Shown piece by piece: positions 57,275 through 64,000 of a stretch of 64,000 bases of DNA. The first letter of the stretch is position 1; each line of letters opens with the position of its first letter. The translations under genes were made by a program, and so were the position numbers. This stretch comes from Calothrix sp. NIES-4105 (GTDB taxonomy: Bacteria; Cyanobacteriota; Cyanobacteriia; Cyanobacteriales; Nostocaceae), in contig NZ_AP018290.1 in NCBI RefSeq assembly GCF_002368415.1, positions 3,051,614 to 3,115,613 on the forward strand, read 5' to 3'. The notes below the pieces were generated by a model. It had not been told where the DNA came from and did no database searches. It saw only the letters and a program-made list of their open reading frames with translations.

Positions 57275-58324
57275 TCAAGCCGTTTTAACGGCATAGGCTG
57301 TTCGCCAAGAACTATAAGTTTTAAACTTACAATCACTCGGCACTGCATTCTGAGTTAATCGTTTGCCAGTAGTTAAACTATGCAAACTAATTGTTTTTCT
57401 GTTTGGGTCTTTTTTCGTTGGTGATTCTTGCCAACCACCGACATAACAAATGCCAAACTTTTTGTGTTTCACAATTGAGCCACGCTTAAAACCAGCACTT
57501 ATTGTTCCACCATAGCGAGGTCTAATATCTCCTTTTTGATGTTGCAATCTGTGTAACTGCCTACGGTGGAATTCAAGAGGTATTACCTCTATTAATTCGG
57601 TGTCTAGAGGTTTATTATGTCCGTCTGTGTACCAGTTTGCTAATACCCAAGAGTCAACGCAATGTGCTTCAAACTTGTTAGATAGTTTGTTTTTTGATTT
57701 CTTTAACCCCAAGCTTTGACGCAGTGAGTAAGTATCCATACCCGTTTTTATTTCTAGTCTTGCTAGTTTTTCTAACTCGGAATAGAACCACTTTTTGCCA
57801 ACCTCTAACGGGCTAAACATTACGTTGTACTTTCTTGCACCTTTCCATGTTTTAGCTTTTATGTCCTCAACCACAAATACAGTAATAGGAAACATTGAAG
57901 CAAGCCATGTACAAATACGTAATTTCCACTGCCATCTTGACTTGGTTGATGGTGGTAATTTCTGCTTGTTAACAAGTCTATTCTTTCTGTTTTGACGACA
58001 TGGAGTATTGCGAAATCGTCTAGCGCGTCGCATATTACGGCGTGTTTCTACATGGTCTTTCACCCAATCAACGGTGTGAGTTTGTACGTTTAAATAAGTA
58101 TGAGCTTTTGATTTAACAGTATACCCTTCACGCTTACTACCTGGGTCTACGCCAACAGCAATTGGTTGATAATTTCTATTACTTGGTTCCACATTTAATC
58201 GAACACAAAACACTCCTTTTCTCCAAAATGGTGTAGCTTTTTTTTGCTTAATCCAACGTCTTGCTCTACTAGGAGTAGTCGGCATTAAAGGACGCTGATT
58301 TGAGTCTACTACTGGCACAAACAT
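57275..58324 (-). CDS. IsrB-type RuvC protein (IscB relative without HNH)
   Basis: 349 residues. N-terminal PLMP domain (VVDSNQRPLMPTTPSRARRW), RuvC-I IAVGVDPGSKREGYTV (Asp60), an arginine-rich bridge helix (RRNMRRARRFRNTPCRQNRK), RuvC-II ITVFVVEDIKA (Glu153) and RuvC-III KFEAHCVDSWVLANW (His221, Asp224). Between RuvC-II and III there is no HNH domain, only about 65 residues, so this is IsrB-like (nickase type), not IscB. IsrB/IscB proteins are ancestors of Cas9 and use an RNA encoded just upstream; such an RNA seems present at 58371-58520. The stretch 57007-57274 downstream holds no recognisable gene. Confidence 0.85.
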   Translation of the reverse strand: MFVPVVDSNQRPLMPTTPSRARRWIKQKKATPFWRKGVFCVRLNVEPSNRNYQPIAVGVDPGSKREGYTVKSKAHTYLNVQTHTVDWVKDHVETRRNMRRARRFRNTPCRQNRKNRLVNKQKLPPSTKSRWQWKLRICTWLASMFPITVFVVEDIKAKTWKGARKYNVMFSPLEVGKKWFYSELEKLARLEIKTGMDTYSLRQSLGLKKSKNKLSNKFEAHCVDSWVLANWYTDGHNKPLDTELIEVIPLEFHRRQLHRLQHQKGDIRPRYGGTISAGFKRGSIVKHKKFGICYVGGWQESPTKKDPNRKTISLHSLTTGKRLTQNAVPSDCKFKTYSSWRTAYAVKTA

Positions 58325-58370
58325 TTTTGTTTTGAACTATAAATCAATTAGTATTGCTACCAATTGTGTG

Positions 58371-58520
58371 TACATCCCATCGCTACTGACAGTCAGAGGG
58401 GTTAAAAACTTGGGAAGCATTTTTAACATCTTGCGGGCTACCACACCCAGACAGTTCAGTTCAGGTTGTTAACCTATAAGCTAGACACTGGTTTAACCCG
58501 CATTTAAAAAGTGGTTAGCT
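58371..58520 (-). ncRNA. HEARO-like omega RNA upstream of isrB
   Basis: Read on the minus strand, the sequence has GCGGGTTAAACC near the 5' side, TATAGGTTAACAACCTG, GTAGCCCGCAAGATG, and a hairpin GTTAAAAA/TTTTTAAC around TGCTTCCCAAG, then CCCCTCTGACTGTC. GCGGG can pair with CCCGC, and GGGTTAA with TTAACCC, giving a compact pseudoknotted fold. HEARO RNAs upstream of IscB/IsrB genes have this layout. The guide is expected just 5' of the scaffold, near 58502-58520 on this strand. Confidence 0.7.
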
Positions 58521-58569
58521 TTTTTCTTGCAAGCTCAGTCCCTTCTTTCTCTGAGTCAGTGACACGTTT

Positions 58570-60729
58570 TTATTTCACCTGTTGAGCTTGTGCAATCGCT
58601 TCTTGTAGAGTATCACGGACTCGATACAAGGCGCCTTCCAGCACAGTTGCCATTTGTTTAGCTTTACTTGTATCACCGAGATCAATTGCTTCTCGCACTC
58701 CTGCAAGGGGTACGGCATTATAACCAGTGTTATAACCAGGTGCATAGATTTGATGACGATACCAAGGACGACGAGGCAATCCGTTTTGGTCGAGAAATGC
58801 TGACTCTGCTGTTATCAATAAGTTATTTAATCGAGATAGAGGTAGGTTAGGTTTCGAGTTTTGCTTTACCGTTGTTGCAAGTCGGGCAATTTCTGCATTT
58901 AATTTTTGAGCTGTTGTTTTGAGTTCAGTATTAGCAGCACGAATTTTGTTTATATTTACTGCAACTTTTTGTTGTTCAACAACAGAAGCTAGCTCCGAAA
59001 TATAACGGTCAATCGCGTCCGAGTAACTAACGTAATCAAATGGCAAAATTTTCGCATCTGCCATTCGTAGTAAAAATAGCGATACTAATTGGGTTAATTT
59101 TTGACCATAAGTAACACCTGGGTCGCCATAATTTTGGAAAAACCAGTAACTATCGTAACGCGAATGATAGGCGCCATATGGGCTAGCAAATCCAAATTCG
59201 AGCGAGGGAATGCCGAGGTGATGCAAAAATACCATGAAGTCACTTCCGGCGCCTAGTTCACCTAGACGCACTTGTTGCATACCGTTAACAGTAACAGTCT
59301 TTTTCTTTTGAGATTGCTGCCACGCTTCAAAAATACTTTTATCACTTTTGGGCATTTGCACTTCCTTTGTAATTTGGTTGAGCAAAGGCTGGAGTGAAGG
59401 AACACCACTGGCATAAAAATCGCCAGCCACATAAAATTCGCGGTTTAAATAAACGACAAGATTCTCTTTAAGCGCGTTTTGAAACTCTTCGCCATATTCA
59501 GTAGAGCCAATCATACCATATTCTTCGGCATCCCAAGATGCTATAGCAATCGAACGTTGCGGTCGATGTCCCCCTTTAGCAACCTCCCCAATTATCCGAG
59601 CAGTTTCCAGTAATGAGGAAGCGCCTGCAATTGGGTCATTTGCGCCAAAGCCCCAAGCATCTCGATGGCTACCAACCATAACAATTTTTTCTGGCTCTGA
59701 CTTTCCTCGGAGAATCCCAATTACATTTACTATTGGACGTACTGACCAATCTGACTGCAACTGCATCCTAACAACAGCGGCATTATTACCAATACGGTAG
59801 GTAATTGATAAACCTCCTTGCCATTCAGGAGGCGCCACTTCACCATCTAGATTTTTTAATATTGGTAGAGCATCGCCGTAAGAAATTGGCAAAACAGGAA
59901 TTTTTTCTAGCGTTACTGCTTTTAACAATGGAAGACGCTCAATACCAGCCTTAGAAGGTTGCATTGGAGTGAGTGGATCACCTGGATATTTGGGTATATC
60001 TAAAACAGAACCTAGCTGTACTCCAAATTCTGGGCGCCATTTACCTTGTGGAATTACCTTACCTTTAACATAACCATCATCTGTTGGGTCTGAATAAAGT
60101 AGACATCCAACTGCGCCACGCTCTCTTGCTAATCTTGATTTTACCCCACGCCAACTTTTACCATAACGAGCAATAACTATTTTACCTTTAACAGAAATAC
60201 CCATCGAATCGAGTACCGCATAATCTTCTTTTAGTCCATAATTCACATAAACTACTGGCGCCGTAACATCACCATCAGCCGCATAAGGATTGAACGGTGG
60301 TAGTAAAGCTTGATTAGATGAATCAGGGTCGGGTGCAATTGGCGGTTCATTCAACTTTAAATTATATGACTTTGGTTGAAGCAGTGTTACCGCGCGTTTA
60401 ATTGGACGTGGTAACAAAACTTCATAACGGTTAAATATGACTTCATCGAAACCATACTCTCGTAGTCGTTTAGCGTAATATTGGGCAGTTTTTATATTGC
60501 CATCAGTTCCAGCTTCATGTGGTATGGATGAAAGCGCGCGAACATGTGTTTTGATCTGAGCTGCTATTGGTTTACTAATTAATTGTTCAGGTGTAGAGGT
60601 TCGAGTAGTATATGCCTGTACCTGTTTAATGGCTATCGCAATTAGGAGACAGGAAAGCAGCACCATAACGCCAAAATAAAAAATATTTCTAGCTTTGGAA
60701 CTTAATTGTCTCTGTATAAAATTAATCAT
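58570..60729 (-). CDS. M28 metallopeptidase, glutamate carboxypeptidase II-like
   Basis: 719 residues. One N-terminal membrane helix (VMVLLSCLLIAIAIKQVQA), a PA domain (about 160-290), and the M28B peptidase domain with zinc ligands in VGSHRDAWGFGANDPIAGAS, WDAEEYGMIGSTEYGEEF and YHSRYDSYWFFQNYGDPG. The C-terminus is the helical dimerisation domain (QKLNAEIARLATTVKQ). It should be a membrane-anchored zinc carboxypeptidase or aminopeptidase with its active site outside. Three relics of very similar genes surround it (49918, 54601, 61990). Confidence 0.9.
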   Translation of the reverse strand: MINFIQRQLSSKARNIFYFGVMVLLSCLLIAIAIKQVQAYTTRTSTPEQLISKPIAAQIKTHVRALSSIPHEAGTDGNIKTAQYYAKRLREYGFDEVIFNRYEVLLPRPIKRAVTLLQPKSYNLKLNEPPIAPDPDSSNQALLPPFNPYAADGDVTAPVVYVNYGLKEDYAVLDSMGISVKGKIVIARYGKSWRGVKSRLARERGAVGCLLYSDPTDDGYVKGKVIPQGKWRPEFGVQLGSVLDIPKYPGDPLTPMQPSKAGIERLPLLKAVTLEKIPVLPISYGDALPILKNLDGEVAPPEWQGGLSITYRIGNNAAVVRMQLQSDWSVRPIVNVIGILRGKSEPEKIVMVGSHRDAWGFGANDPIAGASSLLETARIIGEVAKGGHRPQRSIAIASWDAEEYGMIGSTEYGEEFQNALKENLVVYLNREFYVAGDFYASGVPSLQPLLNQITKEVQMPKSDKSIFEAWQQSQKKKTVTVNGMQQVRLGELGAGSDFMVFLHHLGIPSLEFGFASPYGAYHSRYDSYWFFQNYGDPGVTYGQKLTQLVSLFLLRMADAKILPFDYVSYSDAIDRYISELASVVEQQKVAVNINKIRAANTELKTTAQKLNAEIARLATTVKQNSKPNLPLSRLNNLLITAESAFLDQNGLPRRPWYRHQIYAPGYNTGYNAVPLAGVREAIDLGDTSKAKQMATVLEGALYRVRDTLQEAIAQAQQVK

Positions 60730-60798
60730 TATTACTTAGAATAAAGTTGTATTAAAGGGTCTAAATCCGACTTTGGCAAATTCTCATTTTTGAAACTC

Positions 60799-61104
60799 TT
60801 AAACTACTTCTTCTTCTTTGTGTGTAATAATCGTGCAATCCGAGGTTGGATGAGCAATACAAATTAAAACATAGCCTTCAGCAATGCGCTTCGAGTCTAA
60901 AGAAGACTGCTTTGACTGGTCAACTGAACCCTTGACCAACTTAACAGTACAAGTTGAGCAGAGTCCCTTACGGCAGGAATAAGGCAAATCTATCCCCCCT
61001 TCTATTTCAGCCGTTTCAAGGATATAGGAGTCTTCTGGAACGTCTACTGTCTTGTCGATTCCCGACTCTTCATTCATCAACCGAATTTTGTATGTTCTTG
61101 TCAT
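60799..61104 (-). CDS. Plant-type [2Fe-2S] ferredoxin
   Basis: 101 residues from the ATG at 61104; the 12 upstream codons ([11 protein letters not shown]) are not family-like. Cluster cysteines in [20 protein letters not shown] (C-x4-C-x2-C) and the fourth in VLICIAHP. It matches photosynthetic/heterocyst ferredoxins in length and ends NCTIITH-like ([13 protein letters not shown]). It may serve the oxidases of this region or nitrogen metabolism; the window does not tell. Confidence 0.85.
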   Translation of the reverse strand: MTRTYKIRLMNEESGIDKTVDVPEDSYILETAEIEGGIDLPYSCRKGLCSTCTVKLVKGSVDQSKQSSLDSKRIAEGYVLICIAHPTSDCTIITHKEEEVV

Positions 61105-61165
61105 AAGTTTAAACCTTGTTTGCTTTCCTGACGGTGCCAATCAACTTAAAACTTTACAAATAAAT

Positions 61166-61954
61166 TTAATTAGAGCAGAAATTAGGTTGTGATAGGATGT
61201 ATTGAGATTGAAGATTTTGTGTGCTAGCTACTAAATATACTTGACCGTGACTATCAACCGCCCAACTGCTAGCTTCCACAACTGGATTTACAGTTTTACG
61301 TTTTTCCGCTTGTATTGATGACTGCTCTATTTTGGCGCCAACGGAATTTTCTAATTTTATCCAGCTTGCTAGTATATTAACATCTTGTAATAGGTCTTGA
61401 GGACTAATTGGTAATCCCCCACGACCTGTAGCGGTAAAAGAATTTTGATTTTGCGGACTTCTTGGAGAACACCCTGCTAAAATTTGTCTACTAGCATCAA
61501 CTAAATTAATCGGAATTTCTACTAAGCCTCTGCTAGGGTCTGTTAAAGTCGTAATGTTAATATTACCGCTTAGTTCATTAGTTGCCCCACTCGCTGTAAT
61601 TGCACTATCTGGAGTGCGAAAAAGACCTTGGGTTTTAATATTAATATTACCACCGCGCGCCGAAGCAGAGTTAGCGGTAATTTTACTGTTTTCAAAGGCG
61701 CTTAATACATCAGCGTTAATATTAATATCACCACCAATGACTTGAGAACCTCTAGCGTTGGTGGTAATGCTGCTTGCGCGACGTAGTATCAAATCTCGTG
61801 AATTAATATTAATTGTTGCTTGGGTAACGTCCGTAGAGTTATTAAGTAAGGTTGTATCTGGGTTAATTTGAGCAAGTAATTTTTTAATAAAGCTAGTAAC
61901 TAAGCTACTGACTATAATCAAACTCACTAAAGCGTGAAAAAATTTAACCATCAT
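61166..61954 (-). CDS. Collapsed two-partner-secretion haemagglutinin-like protein
   Basis: 262 residues. The start (LVSLIIVSSLVTSFIKKLLA then INPDTTLLNNSTDV) is the signal and first codons of filamentous haemagglutinin-type exoproteins, and the rest (ININSRDLILRRASSITTNA through DASRQILAGCSPRS) is their C-terminal end. The several hundred residues normally between are missing, so it looks like an internal-deletion product. It may still be exported but lacks most of the beta-helix. Confidence 0.7.
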   Translation of the reverse strand: MMVKFFHALVSLIIVSSLVTSFIKKLLAQINPDTTLLNNSTDVTQATININSRDLILRRASSITTNARGSQVIGGDININADVLSAFENSKITANSASARGGNINIKTQGLFRTPDSAITASGATNELSGNINITTLTDPSRGLVEIPINLVDASRQILAGCSPRSPQNQNSFTATGRGGLPISPQDLLQDVNILASWIKLENSVGAKIEQSSIQAEKRKTVNPVVEASSWAVDSHGQVYLVASTQNLQSQYILSQPNFCSN

Positions 61955-61989
61955 ATATTAATAAAAATAAACGGGCAGCATAATTTTAT

Positions 61990-62065
61990 CTATTTTATTT
62001 CAACTGTTGAGCTTGTACAATTGACTTTTGTAAAGTATCACGAGCTTGATATAAAGCTACTTTCA
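61990..62065 (-). pseudogene. M28 peptidase 3' relic
   Basis: Encodes ALYQARDTLQKSIVQAQQLK then stop, matching the last 20 residues of the peptidase ending at 58570. It is followed directly by the 167-bp leader repeat (62095-62260), so nearly the whole gene between is deleted. Confidence 0.85.
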
Positions 62066-62094
62066 GTATTTCTAGCTATGTAACTGATTCGTAA

Positions 62095-62260
62095 ATGTAT
62101 AAAAAATATTATTTTTAGTTAATTTCCTCCGTATTAGATTTATTTCTTTGACTTTGCTGCACCTAACATTTTAAAAAGCTAACCTTCATTTATATATATA
62201 GGAGTCAATCTCATTAGATTATTCATTTAGTAGGACTTAAATAAATCTCACTTCGGTGAC
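62095..62260. repeat. 167-bp direct repeat, copy 2 (partner 54724-54890)
   Basis: See copy 1. The two copies bracket about 7.2 kb containing GH32, isrB, the M28 peptidase, ferredoxin and the haemagglutinin remnant. The rest of the stretch 61955-62436 shows no gene. Confidence 0.85.
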
Positions 62261-62436
62261 AAATTAGCCTGAACAGCTTGTCAGCTAAGAAATGTAGCAA
62301 TTTATGAAAAAATGGAATGGAGTATTCGTGGAGACGCTTGCCTTATGCAATCCAATCTCTAACTCAAGGTTTATATAATATATAATCTGTTAAAGTTGAA
62401 ATATTTAGGCGCCATTTTAGCAGGGAGCATATTTTA

Positions 62437-63420
62437 ATGAAGCGTCGCAAATTTTTGAACCGCGCGCTGTCTACCGTTGCAATTGTTGGAAGTAATAGCG
62501 TAATTGCACAATCTATATCAGCGGTGAATGACCAAAGTATCATCGCACAGGCGCCGAATATCTTGACAGTGGATGAAGTACTAGCCCTCCCTAATGTGCC
62601 TGGGGATCACCGCTTCTTTTATGGTTCAGACCCTGCCCAGTTCGGTGATCTTTATCTTCCGCAAAGCAAAGGTCCGCATCCTGTAGTACTCCTCCTTCAC
62701 GGGGGCTGCTGGCGGGCACAATACAGCCTGACCCTTGTTGCACAAATGGCAGCGGCGTTGAGACAAGCGGGACTGGCTGTATGGAATTTGGAATACCGCC
62801 GACTCGGCAATGGAGGTGGTTGGCCTACGACCTTTCAGGATGTGGCTATGGGGGCAGACTTTCTCCAGACACTCGCACCTCAATTCGCGCTAGACCTCAA
62901 GCGCTTGGTAGCAGTTGGGCATTCTGCAGGGGGACATTTAGCGTTGTGGCTGGCGGGGCGCCATCGTCTTCCAGAGAACAACCCGCTTGGAGTGGGGCAA
63001 GGCGTGCGCGTTAACGGTGTCGTGTCCTTAGCTGGTATTCCTGACCTAATTACCGGAGTGCAGCAGAATATCTGTCGTGGGGCAATTCCCGAAATCGTTG
63101 GTGGACTTCCTGATCAGGCGCCGGATCGGTATAAGTTAGCTCAAGCGCGCGCGTTGCTGCCCTTGGGAGTTCCACAATGGCACCTAGTTGGTACTGAAGA
63201 TCAAATCGTGCCTGCGGCATATATCAAAGAATATGTGGAGGTAGCTCGTCAATATGACGAGGTGCATCTGAAGATATTGCCCAATGCCGGACATTTTGAG
63301 CTAATCGTTCCCACCACAACCGCATGGCCAGCAGTGCGACAGGCCGTATTAGACCTTGTAAGGCGGGATTCAAGGTATGAGTATTACTGGAACAAAAAAC
63401 CGAATTTTTACAATTTTTAG
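62437..63420 (+). CDS. TAT-exported alpha/beta hydrolase (esterase/lipase)
   Basis: 327 residues. TAT-type signal (KRRKFLNRALSTVAIVGSNS). Oxyanion HGGCW, nucleophile elbow GHSAGGHLAL (Ser), acid LVGTEDQIVP (Asp) and NAGHFELI (His) give a full catalytic triad of the BD-FAE/esterase group. GC content and codon use are higher than its surroundings, suggesting transfer. A GGGAG sequence precedes the ATG. Substrate unknown. Confidence 0.85.
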   Translation: MKRRKFLNRALSTVAIVGSNSVIAQSISAVNDQSIIAQAPNILTVDEVLALPNVPGDHRFFYGSDPAQFGDLYLPQSKGPHPVVLLLHGGCWRAQYSLTLVAQMAAALRQAGLAVWNLEYRRLGNGGGWPTTFQDVAMGADFLQTLAPQFALDLKRLVAVGHSAGGHLALWLAGRHRLPENNPLGVGQGVRVNGVVSLAGIPDLITGVQQNICRGAIPEIVGGLPDQAPDRYKLAQARALLPLGVPQWHLVGTEDQIVPAAYIKEYVEVARQYDEVHLKILPNAGHFELIVPTTTAWPAVRQAVLDLVRRDSRYEYYWNKKPNFYNF

Positions 63421-63520
63421 TATTGATTTTGTTGCAAATAATTAAATCCCCCCTTCCGCGCGTAAAAGAAGGGGGCTAAGAGAAATAAAGCGTATCTTCA
63501 TATAGAAATGGTATCAGTAA

Positions 63521-63964
63521 TTACGGCGCCAATCGACTTAATACCTGCATATCTTCTTCGTCCAACTCTACAGGAATCCCGCTGCGAATAAGTTGAGAGA
63601 AATCTTCGTTTGGCACCATGATTGTTAAAGTATATAAACGTGTGGCGCCTGTATTTTTAATCATGTGAGTCCCTGTAGGGGGTATTAACAAACTATCACC
63701 TGTTTTGATAGAAACATCTTTGCCGTCGCAAATTGCTACGCCTTCTCCTTTTAGCACAAAAAACATTTCTACAGCCCACTGATGACGGTTCGGCGGAGTT
63801 TTGCCGCCAACATCAAAAATTTCTACGCAACAGGTTAAGGAAGTGTTAGCACTAGCTGTATCGAAAATAATTGCTAATCGGTTTGAATCTTCAGGACTAA
63901 TCCGATACACTTGATAGTCTTTAAGAGATCTAATTACAGGAATAACACAACTTTTGGCTTGCAT
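63521..63964 (-). CDS. Single-domain cupin protein
   Basis: 147 residues. Cupin motif 1 PPNRHQWAVEMFFVLKGEGV (His and Glu ligands) and motif 2 GDSLLIPPTGTHMIKNTG (His). Small cupins of this kind bind a metal and act as isomerases, dioxygenases or sensors. AGGAG lies before the ATG. Converges with the esterase gene. The precise function is open. Confidence 0.8.
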   Translation of the reverse strand: MQAKSCVIPVIRSLKDYQVYRISPEDSNRLAIIFDTASANTSLTCCVEIFDVGGKTPPNRHQWAVEMFFVLKGEGVAICDGKDVSIKTGDSLLIPPTGTHMIKNTGATRLYTLTIMVPNEDFSQLIRSGIPVELDEEDMQVLSRLAP

Positions 63965-64000
63965 ATAAATATCTCCTATGTAAATTAAAATCTATAAACC

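Noticed and set aside
57078..57278. 66-codon minus frame after isrB
   Set aside because: No recognisable content and it begins over the isrB stop; most likely non-coding transposon-end sequence.

Overview
The window looks like chromosomal DNA of a filamentous, probably heterocyst-forming cyanobacterium of low GC. The evidence is a NifH gene, a cyAbrB regulator, PEP-CTERM sorted proteins, a Nif11-type peptide, AAA/WD40 fusion proteins, many TAT-exported oxidoreductases, and a cytochrome oxidase gene split by what looks like an excisable DNA element. The six-base palindrome GGCGCC occurs about 105 times by manual count, against roughly 4 expected at this base composition. The usual cyanobacterial palindrome GCGATCGC was not seen.

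Layout. 1-5.6 kb: a partial membrane protein, a cyAbrB-type regulator, two secreted beta-propeller proteins and a small unknown gene with its own terminator. 6.3-8.9 kb: an operon of a membrane aminopropyltransferase and a TAT-exported MTA nucleosidase, after a possible speD remnant. 9-11 kb: a TnpB-like RuvC protein without its zinc finger. 11-13.8 kb: an S41 protease, a metal/siderophore-type binding lipoprotein and a small secreted protein. 13.8-16.6 kb: a long gene-poor leader with MITE-like repeats, then an orphan nifH with a charged C-terminal tail. 16.9-19.1 kb: small DNA-binding-like ORFs, a TnpB gene and a probable guide RNA. 19.1-23.3 kb: a coupled pair of small genes, coxC, a 20-bp tandem repeat, the 3' part of coxA, and an XisF-like serine recombinase that starts where the coxA homology stops.

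24.4-29.6 kb: a WD40 protein, a GMC oxidoreductase, and a graveyard of gene fragments (livG, livF, HEAT, AAA). 29.7-33.4 kb: an arsR-pstS-pstC-pstA-pstB cluster. 33.6-40.1 kb: a large HEAT-repeat protein, small secreted proteins, duplicated fragments and a PEP-CTERM protein. 40.2-45.8 kb: a 14-blade AAA/WD40 protein and a cytokinin-dehydrogenase-like flavoenzyme. 46-51 kb: a PanE-like reductase, an acyltransferase-like membrane protein, a Nif11 peptide and a Calx-beta-like protein. 51.4-54.3 kb: an operon of a GMC oxidoreductase and a protein that appears to join a haem-oxygenase-like diiron domain to a Rieske domain. 54.6-62.3 kb: a GH32 fructan hydrolase, an IsrB-type RuvC protein with an upstream HEARO-like RNA, an M28 peptidase surrounded by three relics of related genes, a ferredoxin and a collapsed haemagglutinin gene. 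62.4-64 kb: an exported esterase and a cupin.

The most interesting points are the interrupted coxA with its edge recombinase, three different RNA-guided-nuclease-like genes (TnpB, a TnpB lacking its zinc finger, IsrB), the diiron-Rieske/GMC operon, the ArsR-linked phosphate transporter, and GGCGCC as the dominant iterated palindrome. All calls come from reading the sequence; no database search was run.
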